Both the position numbers and the translations under genes were made by a program. The notes beneath the pieces are model-generated. The model was not told the origin of the DNA and ran no database searches. It saw nothing but the letters and a program-made list of their open reading frames with translations. A stretch of 64,000 nt of DNA from Permianibacter sp046297695. Its GTDB lineage: Bacteria > Pseudomonadota > Gammaproteobacteria > Enterobacterales > Permianibacteraceae. The stretch is from assembly GCA_046297695.1 (NCBI GenBank), contig JBKBHF010000006.1, positions 53,527 to 117,526 of the forward strand. The letters are read 5' to 3'. Positions 33,060 to 42,183 of this stretch are shown piece after piece. How positions within the stretch are numbered: position 1 is the first letter of the stretch; every line of letters begins with the position of its first letter.

Positions 33060-34166
33060 ATGGCTTTGAGCAGTGTGCCGGAACTGATCGCCGATATCCG
33101 CGCCGGCAAGATGGTCATCCTGATGGATGACGAAGATCGCGAGAACGAAGGCGATCTCGTGATGGCGGCCGAGTGTGTGACGCCGGAAGCGATCAACTTC
33201 ATGGCGAAATACGGTCGCGGTTTGATCTGCCTGCCGATGACGCGCGAACGCTGCCTGACCCTCGGTCTCGGGCCGATGGTGCAGGCCAATGGCACCCGCC
33301 ATGGCACCGCATTCACGGCATCGATTGAAGCGGCCGTGGGTGTCTCGACCGGTATATCGGCAGCGGATCGTGCCCACACCATCCGCACCGCGGTGGCGAA
33401 AAACGCCAAGGCGGCCGACATCGTCCAGCCCGGCCATATTTTTCCGCTGATGGCCCAGCCCGGCGGCGTGCTGACCCGTAACGGCCACACCGAAGCCTCG
33501 GTCGATCTGGCCCGGCTCGCCGGCTTTGAGCCGGCCGGCGTCATCGTCGAGATCCTCAACGAAGACGGCACCATGGCGCGCCGGCCGGATCTGGAAAAAT
33601 TTGCCGCCGAGCACGGGCTCAAACTCGGTACCATTGCCGACCTGATCGAATACCGCTCGTTGCACGAGAAAACCGTCCAGCAGCTGCAGCAGTGCCGCTG
33701 GCCGACCGCCTACGGCGAATTCACCCTCTACACTTATCAAGACACCATCGACGGCGCGCTGCATCACGCCATGGTCTACGGCAAGGTCGACAACGGCAAA
33801 CCAGTGCTGACCCGGGTCCATGTCGCCGATCCGCTTGCCGACGTCCTGCGTGGCCAGCGCGGTGCCAGCTCGTGGCCGATGGATGCGACCTTGCAGCGGG
33901 TGGTGCAGGAAGGCGCCGGTGTCGTGCTGGTGCTGGCTGCGCAAGCCGGCAATGACGAGCAGCTCGCCAAGCTGGCGCGCTATGCCGCCGAAGATCGCGG
34001 CGAGTCGGTGCCGCGTCGGGAGCCGGTCGGTGGTTCGCGCCGGATCGGCATCGGCTCGCAGATTCTGAATGATCTGGGCGTGCACCAGCTGCGGCTGATG
34101 AGCAAGCCGATCAAGTATTCGCTGTCCGGCTTCAAGCTGGAAGTGGTGGAGTTTGTCGAGCCGTAA
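33060..34166 (+). CDS. ribB: 3,4-dihydroxy-2-butanone-4-phosphate synthase with degenerate GTP cyclohydrolase II domain
   Basis: This 368-residue two-domain protein has an N-terminal RibB domain (about 1-200) that is intact: metal-binding DDEDRENEGDLVMAAE, GRGLICLPM and HTEASVDLARLAG. It turns ribulose 5-phosphate into the four-carbon riboflavin precursor. The C-terminal RibA-like domain (about 205-368) lacks the three zinc cysteines expected after the HVxDPL segment (the region reads RGQRGASSWPMDA), so it should not hydrolyse GTP. This is the RibBX arrangement known from other Gammaproteobacteria. ATG 33060 has AGGAAG upstream. A real ribA must lie elsewhere. Confidence 0.92.
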   Translation: MALSSVPELIADIRAGKMVILMDDEDRENEGDLVMAAECVTPEAINFMAKYGRGLICLPMTRERCLTLGLGPMVQANGTRHGTAFTASIEAAVGVSTGISAADRAHTIRTAVAKNAKAADIVQPGHIFPLMAQPGGVLTRNGHTEASVDLARLAGFEPAGVIVEILNEDGTMARRPDLEKFAAEHGLKLGTIADLIEYRSLHEKTVQQLQQCRWPTAYGEFTLYTYQDTIDGALHHAMVYGKVDNGKPVLTRVHVADPLADVLRGQRGASSWPMDATLQRVVQEGAGVVLVLAAQAGNDEQLAKLARYAAEDRGESVPRREPVGGSRRIGIGSQILNDLGVHQLRLMSKPIKYSLSGFKLEVVEFVEP

Positions 34167-34176
34167 TGAATTTCCT

Positions 34177-34202
34177 GTGGGCGCGGGCAAACCCGCTCCC
34201 AC
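34177..34202. repeat. Small palindrome between ribB and ribH
   Basis: GTGGGCGCGGG, loop CAAA, CCCGCTCCCAC form an 11-bp stem with one mismatch. It resembles Pseudomonas REP cores and has no T run. It may stabilise or process the rib transcript. Confidence 0.5.
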
Positions 34203-34256
34203 GGCAGAATAGCTAGCCAATTTGATAGTTGAACAGAAAATTGACAGGAGCCCCGC

Positions 34257-34730
34257 ATGAGCGGCATCAAACAAATCGACGGCGTGTTCACTTCGGCAGA
34301 TGCCCGCTATGCCATCGTCGCCTCGCGTTTCAACAGCTTCATCGTCGAGCAGCTGGTGCAGGGCGCCATCGACGCGCTGAAGCGGCACGGTGTCAAAGAC
34401 GAACACATCACCGTGGTGCGGGTGCCGGGTGCGGCGGAATTGCCGTTGGTTTGCCAGAAGCTCGCGGCCAGCAAGAAGCAGGATGCGGTGATTGCGCTCG
34501 GTGCGGTGATTCGCGGTGCCACCTACCACTTTGAAGTGGTGGCCGGTGAGAGCGCCAAGGGCCTGTCGCAAGTTGCACTCGCGGCCGGCATTCCGGTCAT
34601 CAACGGTGTGCTGACCACCGACTCGATCGAGCAGTCGATCGAGCGTGCCGGCACCAAGGCCGGCAACAAAGGTGCCGATGCTGCGATGGCTGCCATCGAA
34701 ATGCTCAGCGTGCTGAAGCAGATCGGATAA
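34257..34730 (+). CDS. ribH: 6,7-dimethyl-8-ribityllumazine synthase
   Basis: This 157-residue enzyme condenses the RibD and RibB products. Conserved VASRFNSFIVEQLVQGAIDAL, VRVPGAAELPLV, ALGAVIRGATYHFEVV (with the catalytic His) and PVINGVLTTDSIEQSIERAG are present. It assembles into pentamers or 60-mers. GGAG lies before the ATG. It is followed 51 bp later by nusB, the usual order. Confidence 0.97.
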   Translation: MSGIKQIDGVFTSADARYAIVASRFNSFIVEQLVQGAIDALKRHGVKDEHITVVRVPGAAELPLVCQKLAASKKQDAVIALGAVIRGATYHFEVVAGESAKGLSQVALAAGIPVINGVLTTDSIEQSIERAGTKAGNKGADAAMAAIEMLSVLKQIG

Positions 34731-34781
34731 TCCGTCATTCACCGCTTTGGCGGTTGTTGTATTCGAAGTTGAGACAGTGAA

Positions 34782-35228
34782 ATGAGCAAACCCTCCGAAC
34801 GTCGTCAGGCCCGCCGCTTCGCGGTGCAAGCCATCTACTCGTGGCAGATCAACCAGATCGCGCCGCAGCAGATCGAACTGCACATGCTGGAAGATCAGGA
34901 TTTCAAAGGCTGCGATACCGCCTATTTCCAGCAGCTGCTGCGCGGCGTGGTCGAGCAGAAAGATCAACTCGACAACCTGCTGAAGCCGACCATCCACCTG
35001 AAGCTGGAAGAGATCGACCCGGTCGAGCTGGCGATTCTGCGGATGGCCGCGTTCGAAATGAAAGAGCGCCTCGACGTGCCGTACAAAGTCGTCATCAACG
35101 AGGCGCTCGAACAGGCCAAGACTTTCGGCGCCACCGACGGCCACAAATTCGTCAACGGCGTGCTCGACAAGCTGGCACGCGTACTGCGCGCCACCGAGGT
35201 TGCCGCCAAGTCCCGTCCGCAGTCGTAA
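34782..35228 (+). CDS. nusB: Transcription antitermination factor NusB
   Basis: This 148-residue all-helical RNA-binding protein joins NusE at boxA of rRNA leaders and lets RNA polymerase read through rRNA operons. Conserved RRQARRFAVQAIYSWQ, ELAILRMAAFEM and PYKVVINEALEQAKTFGATDGHKFVNGVLDKL are present. The rRNA leader at 63.9 kb in the same window carries the boxA target. Confidence 0.96.
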   Translation: MSKPSERRQARRFAVQAIYSWQINQIAPQQIELHMLEDQDFKGCDTAYFQQLLRGVVEQKDQLDNLLKPTIHLKLEEIDPVELAILRMAAFEMKERLDVPYKVVINEALEQAKTFGATDGHKFVNGVLDKLARVLRATEVAAKSRPQS

Positions 35229-35296
35229 TCGGTTTGCCCTTCTCGGGCATGTTCGGCCATGGCACCATGGCCATCAGCTTGTGATGGAAGGCTGAC

Positions 35297-36274
35297 ATGC
35301 CCGGCGAATTCGACGTCATCAAACGCTATTTCACCCGCCCCAGTCGACGCAGCGATGTGCTGCTGTCGGTCGGCGACGATTGCGCCTTGCTGCAGGTGCC
35401 GGCTGGTCAGGCACTGGCGGTCAGCACCGATACCCTGCATGCCGGCGTGCATTTTCCGCTCGATACCGACCCCTATGATGTCGGCTGGAAAAGTCTGGCG
35501 GTCAACCTGAGTGATCTGGCGGCGATGGGCGCGCAGCCGGCCTGGGCCATACTGGCCATCGGCTTGCCCAGCGAAGATGCTGCCTGGTTGCAGCGGTTCA
35601 GCGAGGGTTTTTTTACCCTTGCTGAGGCTCATCAGTTGGCGCTGGTGGGCGGCGATACCACGCGCGGCCCGCTCAGCATCACCGTCACCGTGCATGGTTT
35701 TGTGCCATTGCAGCAGGCGCTGCGCCGCGACCGCGCCCAGATCGGTGACATCGTTGCTGTGACCGGCACATTCGGCGATGCCGGCCGGGCGTTGCAACAT
35801 GCTTTGCAGGAGCGGCCAATTCTCGATGCGGCAGATGCAGCGAGCTTGTTGGCGCGGCTCAATCGGCCGACGCCGCGGGTCGAGATCGGGCTGGCACTGC
35901 GTTCGCTTTGCCATGCCGCCATCGATGTGTCGGACGGGCTCGCGCAGGATCTGCAACATGTGTTGAATGCATCCGGCGTCAGCGCCGTCCTGCAGCTGGA
36001 ACAGATCCCGCTCAGTGCAGCACTGCGTCGGCAAACGCCGGATCTCACCAGCGCGCTGCGTTTTGCCCTGCAAAGCGGCGACGACTACGAGCTCTGTCTC
36101 ACCTGTGCTCCGGCCAACTGGCCGGCCGCACAAGCGGCCGCCGCCGCGTGTGGCGTGCCACTGACGGCGATCGGTCACATCACGGCAGGCCCGGCGTCCC
36201 TGCAACTGAACCTGCACGGCCAGCCGTTTGCACTGAACGGCCATGGCTATGATCATTTTGGTGTCCCGACATGA
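35297..36274 (+). CDS. thiL: Thiamine-monophosphate kinase
   Basis: This 325-residue enzyme phosphorylates thiamine monophosphate to the active cofactor. Family motifs include MPGEFDVIKRYF, VGDDCALL, STDTLHAGVHFP, KSLAVNLSDLAAMGA, GGDTTRGPLSITVTVHG and IDVSDGLAQDLQH. The length is standard. Its final bases overlap the pgpA ATG by four bases, showing coupling. No TPP riboswitch was seen. Confidence 0.96.
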   Translation: MPGEFDVIKRYFTRPSRRSDVLLSVGDDCALLQVPAGQALAVSTDTLHAGVHFPLDTDPYDVGWKSLAVNLSDLAAMGAQPAWAILAIGLPSEDAAWLQRFSEGFFTLAEAHQLALVGGDTTRGPLSITVTVHGFVPLQQALRRDRAQIGDIVAVTGTFGDAGRALQHALQERPILDAADAASLLARLNRPTPRVEIGLALRSLCHAAIDVSDGLAQDLQHVLNASGVSAVLQLEQIPLSAALRRQTPDLTSALRFALQSGDDYELCLTCAPANWPAAQAAAAACGVPLTAIGHITAGPASLQLNLHGQPFALNGHGYDHFGVPT

Positions 36275-36735
36275 TTCGACCGAGGCACTTCTGGCATTGG
36301 CTCGCGGTTGGGTTTGGCAGCGGTCTGGCACCGAAAGCACCCGGCACTTTCGGCACCCTGGCGGCGCTGCCGCTGGTGGTACTGGCCTGGGCCAGCTTGC
36401 CGCCGCTCGTGTATGTGTTGCTGACGTTGCCGTTGTTCGCGCTGGGTTGTTCCGCCTGCAACCGCACGGCACGCGATTTTGGCGTCAAGGATCCGGGCGC
36501 CATCGTCATCGATGAATGGGTCGGCTTGTGGGCAGGCGCCTGGTGGTTGCCGTTTCACTGGCTCAATGTCTTGCTACTCTTTGTCTTGTTCCGCTTGTTC
36601 GACATCGCCAAGCCTTGGCCGGTGTCGTGGGCGGATCGGCGCGGCGAGGGGGGCATTGGCATCATGCTCGACGATTTGCTTGCCGGCTTGATGGCGTGTG
36701 CGGTGTTGCATTTGGGATGGCGATTGTTGGCATGA
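36271..36735 (+). CDS. pgpA: Phosphatidylglycerophosphatase A
   Basis: This 154-residue inner-membrane enzyme dephosphorylates phosphatidylglycerophosphate to phosphatidylglycerol. It has GFGSGLAPKAPGTFGTLAALPL at the start, the acidic DFGVKDPGAIVIDEWVGLW motif and about four hydrophobic segments. Both ends overlap neighbouring genes by four bases (thiL upstream, the aspartic protease downstream). Confidence 0.95.
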   Translation: MIRPRHFWHWLAVGFGSGLAPKAPGTFGTLAALPLVVLAWASLPPLVYVLLTLPLFALGCSACNRTARDFGVKDPGAIVIDEWVGLWAGAWWLPFHWLNVLLLFVLFRLFDIAKPWPVSWADRRGEGGIGIMLDDLLAGLMACAVLHLGWRLLA

Positions 36736-37373
36736 AAATCGGTCAATGGCTCGGCTGCTTGCCGTTGGGTTTTGCCACTGTCGCGGCATTGGCGGCCGAG
36801 GTGCGCGTGCTCGGTTTGTTCGATGGCCGCGCGCTGTTGATGATCAATGGCAAACAACAGTTTCTCAAAGCCGGTGATCAGCATGACGGCGTGAAATTGA
36901 TCCGCGCCGACAGTGCGGCTGCGGTACTGGAAATCGATGGCAAGCGCGGCGAGTACGGTCTGAACAGCGATATCCACACCAGTTTCTCGGCGCCGGAAAC
37001 GGTGCGGGTACAAATTGCCCGTGACGGCAACGGCATGTTCACCACGGCCGGTGCGATCAATGGTGTGCCGGTCAGCTTCATGGTCGATACCGGCGCCACC
37101 ACCGTGGCGATGAATGCCAAAATGGCCGAGCGACTCGGCATTTCGTTTCGCCATGAAGGCCGGCCACAAATGGTCCAGACCGCAGCCGGTATGACCTCGG
37201 CCTGGCGGGTTTCACTGCGCTCGGTGCGGGTAGGCGAGATCGAGCGGAAAAACGTCGAAGCATTCGTGGTGGAGGCCAAGACCAGTAACGAGATCCTGCT
37301 CGGCATGAGTTTTCTGAGCACCGTGAAGATGGAAAAACAGAGCAACCTGCTGGTGTTGGAGGCGCAATACTGA
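36732..37373 (+). CDS. Retropepsin-like aspartic protease, exported (TIGR02281 type)
   Basis: This 213-residue protein has an N-terminal hydrophobic signal (MKIGQWLGCLPLGFATVAALAA). The catalytic loop FMVDTGATTVAM (Asp of DTGA) is at about residue 119, and the second-half ILLGMSFLSTVKM motif is typical of bacterial clan AA single-domain proteases, which work as dimers. It is presumably periplasmic or membrane-tethered. The start ATG 36732 overlaps the pgpA stop; its own stop overlaps the next ATG by one base, so all these genes are translationally coupled. The substrate is unknown. Confidence 0.85.
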   Translation: MKIGQWLGCLPLGFATVAALAAEVRVLGLFDGRALLMINGKQQFLKAGDQHDGVKLIRADSAAAVLEIDGKRGEYGLNSDIHTSFSAPETVRVQIARDGNGMFTTAGAINGVPVSFMVDTGATTVAMNAKMAERLGISFRHEGRPQMVQTAAGMTSAWRVSLRSVRVGEIERKNVEAFVVEAKTSNEILLGMSFLSTVKMEKQSNLLVLEAQY

Positions 37374-38698
37374 TGGCCTTTGCGCTGCCGCCAGCACCGG
37401 AATTGTGGCGCGCAGCGCGTGCCGATGCGATAGCAGAGCGGCTGGCGCCCGCGGCGCATTGGTATTTTCAGCACGAGTGGCTGGCGCTGGACCCTTCGCA
37501 ACATCCCTCATTGCCGATCTGGCTGGCGGCTCCCGACTGTTTGGCTCGTGTCCAGCTTGATCCGGTGTCGCGCTGCGTTGAGGTCGGCACCGGTGCCGCC
37601 GAGCCTTTCACGCTGGTGCCGGCGCTGGCCAGTAATCCCACGTTCATCAATGAGCGTACCCTGGCCTATCTTGCGCAGCAGCCGGTGCGGCTGCGGGCGA
37701 GCCGGCACCACTCTGCCTGGCAGTTGCGCACCATCTGGCCGACGACATGGCGGCTGGATGTGCAGGCGGCACAGCTGCCGTCGTGGCAGGAATTGGTGCC
37801 AATCGGCGAAGCCGGCGCGCAGCAAGCGTTCCGGTGCCATACGCTTTGGCGTCGCGCCGAAAGCGACGGCGACAGTGGCGCCGGCAAGTGGGCCATCGGC
37901 TTTATGCTGAACGGCGCGCAGGGTGATGACGATGAAGCGCACGGCGGCCATTTCGCGTTGACGCTCGGTCACTACCGTGACGATGGCGACATAGCCGACT
38001 GGCTGGTCGCCAATTTCTACAATCCGGATGTGGTCAGCGAAAAAGGCATCCTGCCGGCGCTGGTGCCAATGGACAATTACCTGGCTGATTTGAACAGCGG
38101 CCAGCAGCAATACCGGCCGTCGTGGTTGGTATGCTGTGTGTTGTCGGACGAAGACCTAGCCAGCGCCCTGTATCTGCAGCTGATCGACACTTTCAACCGG
38201 CTGTACGATCACCGCCTGCATTACCAGCACACCGACAACAACTGCACCGGTTTGTCGATGGATGCGCTCCGCGCCATCGGCATGCGGGTGCCACTGCGCG
38301 GGCCGTCGTCACGGTTGCTGGCACCCTTGCTGTATCTGTCCACGCTGCTGAGGGAACGCTCTGTAGCGGAGGCCCGCAAAGCCAGCCGCTATCTGCTCAG
38401 CGAGCAAACCCGGTTGATGCCCTGGCAGGCATTCGAGGCTTGCGTCGAGCATGCGCTCGGTCTGCTGACCCGCGCGCGTCAGCCGAGCACGCCGACCGAG
38501 GCGAGTTTCTGCCGGCAAGTGCAAGCCATCTACGGTCTGCATTTTCCGCAACTGCCGTCGGCACGGGCGTGGGGTCGCGAGCCGGCCCGCAGCATTTTTG
38601 ATTACCAGTCGCGCGTGCCGAAAATGCGGCGCGACTGGAAGATCATTCCGGTGCCGGCGCGTGAACTGCCCATGGCGTTGCGTTACGGCGGTGGTTAA
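37373..38698 (+). CDS. Uncharacterised 441-residue protein, possible papain-fold (DUF4105-like) hydrolase
   Basis: No family can be assigned with certainty. There is no signal peptide or membrane segment. The central part has HGGHFALTLGHYRDDG (about 201-216), FYNPDVVSEKGILPALVPMDNY and, at about 285-299, HYQHTDNNCTGLSMDAL. The NNCT block resembles the cysteine motif of DUF4105/Lnb-type proteins, and with the upstream conserved histidine it suggests a papain-like catalytic pair; this is inference. A C-terminal helical region follows (EQTRLMPWQAFEACVEHALGLL). It is coupled by a 1-bp overlap to the aspartic protease gene, which hints at a shared proteolytic or envelope task. Confidence 0.75.
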   Translation: MAFALPPAPELWRAARADAIAERLAPAAHWYFQHEWLALDPSQHPSLPIWLAAPDCLARVQLDPVSRCVEVGTGAAEPFTLVPALASNPTFINERTLAYLAQQPVRLRASRHHSAWQLRTIWPTTWRLDVQAAQLPSWQELVPIGEAGAQQAFRCHTLWRRAESDGDSGAGKWAIGFMLNGAQGDDDEAHGGHFALTLGHYRDDGDIADWLVANFYNPDVVSEKGILPALVPMDNYLADLNSGQQQYRPSWLVCCVLSDEDLASALYLQLIDTFNRLYDHRLHYQHTDNNCTGLSMDALRAIGMRVPLRGPSSRLLAPLLYLSTLLRERSVAEARKASRYLLSEQTRLMPWQAFEACVEHALGLLTRARQPSTPTEASFCRQVQAIYGLHFPQLPSARAWGREPARSIFDYQSRVPKMRRDWKIIPVPARELPMALRYGGG

Positions 38699-38735
38699 GC
38701 TTGCGCCATTCTGTTTGCCATTTATTGGGTGAGAC

Positions 38736-39188
38736 ATGCCTGTTCCGCTTGCTACCGGTTCCGAAGTTGCCGACATCTCGCACGTCATTCAGCTGTCGAT
38801 CGCGCCGGTGTTCCTGTTGACCGGCGTGGGGGCGCTGCTCGGTGTGCTGACCAACCGGCTGGCCCGGGTGATCGATCGCGCGCGCAAGCTGGAAGATCTG
38901 CTGCCACATATCAGTGGTGACAAGGAAAAGCGGGTGCATGATGAACTGCACACCCTGTCGAAACGGGCCAAGCTCATCAACCGCGCCATCAGCATGGCTA
39001 CCAGCTGTGCGCTGCTGATCTGCCTGGTCATCGTCGGGCTGTTCGCCGCGGCGTTTTCCAATACCCGCATCGAGCTTTATATCGGCTGGTTGTTTGTCGC
39101 GTCGATGATCGCGTTGATTGGCTCGCTCGTGGTATTTCTGCGCGAGATTTATGTGGCCACGGCAGCGCTGCGCATCGGGCCGCACTGA
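38736..39188 (+). CDS. DUF2721 family membrane protein
   Basis: This 150-residue protein has three hydrophobic helices (VIQLSIAPVFLLTGVGALLGVLT, MATSCALLICLVIVGLFAAAF, LFVASMIALIGSLVVFL) with the family pattern NRLARVIDRARKLED after the first. The role is unknown. It starts 37 bp after the preceding gene and ends at the bidirectional terminator at 39213. Confidence 0.88.
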   Translation: MPVPLATGSEVADISHVIQLSIAPVFLLTGVGALLGVLTNRLARVIDRARKLEDLLPHISGDKEKRVHDELHTLSKRAKLINRAISMATSCALLICLVIVGLFAAAFSNTRIELYIGWLFVASMIALIGSLVVFLREIYVATAALRIGPH

Positions 39189-39212
39189 GCCCGAGCGTTT
39201 CTCGCCACGTGC

Positions 39213-39244
39213 AATAAAAAGGCCGCTGCAGCGGCCTTTTTATT
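39213..39244. terminator. Bidirectional terminator between the DUF2721 gene and dxs
   Basis: AATAAAAAGGCCGCTG and its perfect complement form a 32-bp palindrome with A and T runs at its ends. It serves the converging DUF2721 and dxs transcripts. Confidence 0.93.
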
Positions 39245-39276
39245 GAGAGAGACGAGGCAATGCCGACGATGCCGTT

Positions 39277-41124
39277 TCAGCGGGCGGCTGCCACGATGCT
39301 GGCGACGGATACGCCGGCTTCGGCGCGCAAGCGAACCGGATCGCCGTGTTCGATAAACCGATCCGGCAGGCCGATGTTGCGCACGGTAATGGCAAGCCCC
39401 TGATTAAGGACAAACTCGTTGACGGCGGAGCCGGCGCCGCCGAGCACGGCATTTTCTTCCAGTGTGATCAAGCGAGCGTGCGTTTTCGCCAGCTGGGTGA
39501 TCAGCTCGCCATCCAAGGGTTTGACAAAACGCATGTCGGCGACGGTGGCGTTCAGTTGTTCGGCAGCGCGCAAGGCGTCGTCGAGCAGCGCTCCGAAACT
39601 GAGTATCGCAACCTTTTCGCCCGGGCGGACGATCCGGCCCTTGCCGATCGGCAGCGCAGTGAGGCTTTTCTCCGGGCTGACACCACGGCCGACGCCGCGC
39701 GGATAACGCACCGCTGCCGGACCGTTGTGCAGCCAGCCGGTGTACAGCATCTGCCGGCACTCGTTCTCATCGCTCGGTGCCATGATGACCAGATTCGGCA
39801 CGCAGCGCAGGTAGGACAGGTCAAACGCGCCGTTGTGGGTGGCGCCATCACCACCGACCAGACCGCCACGATCGATCGCGAACAGCACATCCAGCTCCAT
39901 CAGGCAGACGTCGTGGATCAACTGATCGTAAGCGCGCTGCAAAAAGGTCGAGTAAATCGCCACGACCGGCTTGGCGCCTTCTTTGGCGAGGCCACCGGCC
40001 AGCGTCACTGCGTGCTGTTCGGCAATGGCGACGTCGAAATAGCGCTCCGGAAATTCTTTCGAGAACCGGATCAGATCCGAACCTTCGCGCATCGCCGGGG
40101 TGATGCCGTAGACGCGGTCATCCTGGGCGGCGATGTCGCAGAGAAAATCGCCGAACACATTCGAGTAGGTCAGTTTGGGTTTGCCGGCTGGCAGGCTGTC
40201 TTTGCTCGGGTCGAAAATCGGCACGCCGTGGTAGGCGATCGGATCGTTTTCGGCCGGAGCATAGCCTTTGCCTTTGCGGGTGACGACATGCAGCAGGCGC
40301 GGGCCGGTCTGGTTTTTCAGGTTGCCGAGGGTGTCGAGCAGCACATCGAGGTTGTGGCCGTCGACCGGACCGATGTAATGAAAACCGAGTTCCTCGAACA
40401 GCGTGCTCGGCAGCACCATGCCTTTCATGTGTTCTTCGGCACGGTGCACCAGCTCTTTCAGCGGCGGCGCGGCGGCCAGCACTTTCTTGCCGCCTTCGCG
40501 CACCGCGTTGTAGAAGCGCGACGACAGCAGCTTGGCAAAATAATTATTCAGTGCGCCGACGTTCTCGCTGATCGACATGTCGTTGTCGTTCAGCACGACC
40601 AGCAGGTTCACGTCGAGTGAGCCAGCATGATTGAGCGCTTCGAACGCCATGCCGGCGGTCATCGCGCCGTCACCGATGATGGCGACCACGCTGCGCTCAT
40701 CGCCGCGGGCTTTGGCGGCAATCGCCATGCCGAGGGCGGCGCTGATCGAGGTCGATGAGTGGCCGACCGCAAAGGTGTCGTACTCGCTTTCGGCGGGCGT
40801 CGGGAACGGATGCAGGCCGTCGTGCTGGCGAATGGTGTGCAGCTGATCGCGGCGGCCGGTCAGCACCTTGTGCGGATAGGCCTGATGGCCGACATCCCAG
40901 ACCAGCCGATCATCCGGCGTGTGGAAAATGTAATGCAGCGCAACCGTCAGCTCGACCGTGCCGAGGCCGGCGGCGAAATGGCCGCCACAACGGGAAATGG
41001 TGTCGATCAGAAACCGGCGCAGCTCATCGGCCGCCTGAGCGAGTTCGGCCCGTGGCAGCGCGCGCAGATCGGCCGGCGAATTCAGCCGCGACAGTAGTGG
41101 GTATTGGGTCAGGTCAGCGGGCAT
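39277..41124 (-). CDS. dxs: 1-deoxy-D-xylulose-5-phosphate synthase
   Basis: This 615-residue TPP enzyme condenses pyruvate and glyceraldehyde 3-phosphate, the entry step of the MEP isoprenoid route. The TPP/Mg motif is GDGAMTAGMAFEALNHAG...NDNDMSI. Other conserved parts are VWDVGHQAYPHK, the DVAIAEQHAVTLAGG glutamate region and YPRGVG. It is the last gene of the xseB-ispA-dxs cluster, 165 bp after ispA. Confidence 0.97.
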   Translation of the reverse strand: MPADLTQYPLLSRLNSPADLRALPRAELAQAADELRRFLIDTISRCGGHFAAGLGTVELTVALHYIFHTPDDRLVWDVGHQAYPHKVLTGRRDQLHTIRQHDGLHPFPTPAESEYDTFAVGHSSTSISAALGMAIAAKARGDERSVVAIIGDGAMTAGMAFEALNHAGSLDVNLLVVLNDNDMSISENVGALNNYFAKLLSSRFYNAVREGGKKVLAAAPPLKELVHRAEEHMKGMVLPSTLFEELGFHYIGPVDGHNLDVLLDTLGNLKNQTGPRLLHVVTRKGKGYAPAENDPIAYHGVPIFDPSKDSLPAGKPKLTYSNVFGDFLCDIAAQDDRVYGITPAMREGSDLIRFSKEFPERYFDVAIAEQHAVTLAGGLAKEGAKPVVAIYSTFLQRAYDQLIHDVCLMELDVLFAIDRGGLVGGDGATHNGAFDLSYLRCVPNLVIMAPSDENECRQMLYTGWLHNGPAAVRYPRGVGRGVSPEKSLTALPIGKGRIVRPGEKVAILSFGALLDDALRAAEQLNATVADMRFVKPLDGELITQLAKTHARLITLEENAVLGGAGSAVNEFVLNQGLAITVRNIGLPDRFIEHGDPVRLRAEAGVSVASIVAAAR

Positions 41125-41212
41125 TCTGTTCGATCACCAAATTGAGGAAATCATCGTTCGTGTGTGGACAGGCTGCGCACGACCGGTGATTTCGCCACCT
41201 ACTCGCGTATCC

Positions 41213-41237
41213 GTTCGCCCTGAGCCTGTCGAAGGGC
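41213..41237. repeat. Dispersed hairpin repeat between ispA and dxs
   Basis: GCCCT-GAGCCTGTCGA-AGGGC within GTTCGCCCTGAGCCTGTCG. The same motif is very common in intergenic DNA of many proteobacteria. It is the only element noted in the 165-bp gap between ispA and dxs. Confidence 0.6.
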
Positions 41238-41289
41238 GTGGCATTCAGTTTCCTAACTCCGCAGTGACATGATTCCGTCGCTGCGCATT

Positions 41290-42183
41290 TCAGTGGCCAC
41301 GGCTCACCACGTAACGGGCGAGCTCGACCAGACGCTCGGTGCGATACGGCAATCCGTTCAGCGCGGCAATCGCCTGCTCAGCGGTGGCGAGCGCGCGCTG
41401 CTTGGCTTCGGCCAGGCCGAGCAGTGCCGGAAAGGTCATCTTGCCTTTCTCGACATCGGAACCTTGCGGCTTGCCGAGCGTGGCGGTGTCGGCTTCGATG
41501 TCGAGCACATCATCGTGAATCTGGAACGCGAGCCCGAGTGCGTTACCGTACGCAGTCAGCGCCTGCCATTCCGTGTCCTGCCAGCGGCCGGCACAGGCGG
41601 CGCCCATCAGCACGCTGGCGGTGATGAGCGCGCCGGTTTTCAGCGCGTGCATGTGCTGCAGTTCGGCGAGCGTCAGCTGCTGACCGGTGGCCGCGAGATC
41701 GATGGCCTGACCGCCGCCCATGCCGGCCGCGCCGGAGGCTTTGGCGAGCAATTGCAGCAGTTGCACGCGCACCGCTTCCGCAGGCTCGGACAACGGCGCG
41801 CAGGCGAGGTGTTCGAATGCCAGGGTCTGCAGCGCATCGCCGGCCAGGATCGCGGTCGCTTCATCGAACGCGATATGGGTGGTCGGCTGGCCGCGGCGCA
41901 GATCGTCGTCATCCATCGCCGGCAGATCGTCGTGCACCAGTGAATAGGCGTGAATCAGTTCAACCGCACAGGCGGCGACATCGAGATCGGCCGCGTCGGC
42001 ATCACGCAGCGCACCGGCGGCGTAGACCAGAATCGGCCGCAGCCGTTTGCCCTTGTTCAGCGTGGCGTAGCGCATCGCGGCGTGCAGGCGTGCGGTCGGG
42101 CCGGTCGCGACCGGCAACATCGCGGTCAGCGCCGCGTCGACGCGCTGCTGGCAGCCGTCGAGAAAAGCAGCCAATGCGGTCAT
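41290..42183 (-). CDS. ispA: Farnesyl diphosphate synthase
   Basis: This 297-residue polyprenyl synthase has GKRLRPILVYAAG, the first Asp-rich motif (VHDDLPAMDDDDLRRG), HIAFDEATAILAGDALQTLAFE and the second (FQIHDDVLDIEAD). It joins IPP and DMAPP into farnesyl diphosphate, feeding quinone and undecaprenyl synthesis. Its ATG overlaps the xseB stop by four bases. Confidence 0.96.
   Translation of the reverse strand: MTALAAFLDGCQQRVDAALTAMLPVATGPTARLHAAMRYATLNKGKRLRPILVYAAGALRDADAADLDVAACAVELIHAYSLVHDDLPAMDDDDLRRGQPTTHIAFDEATAILAGDALQTLAFEHLACAPLSEPAEAVRVQLLQLLAKASGAAGMGGGQAIDLAATGQQLTLAELQHMHALKTGALITASVLMGAACAGRWQDTEWQALTAYGNALGLAFQIHDDVLDIEADTATLGKPQGSDVEKGKMTFPALLGLAEAKQRALATAEQAIAALNGLPYRTERLVELARYVVSRGH

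Noticed and set aside
32940..35144. Long minus-strand frame opposite ribB, ribH and nusB
   Set aside because: It covers conserved genes on the other strand, has no start signal and no recognisable protein features.
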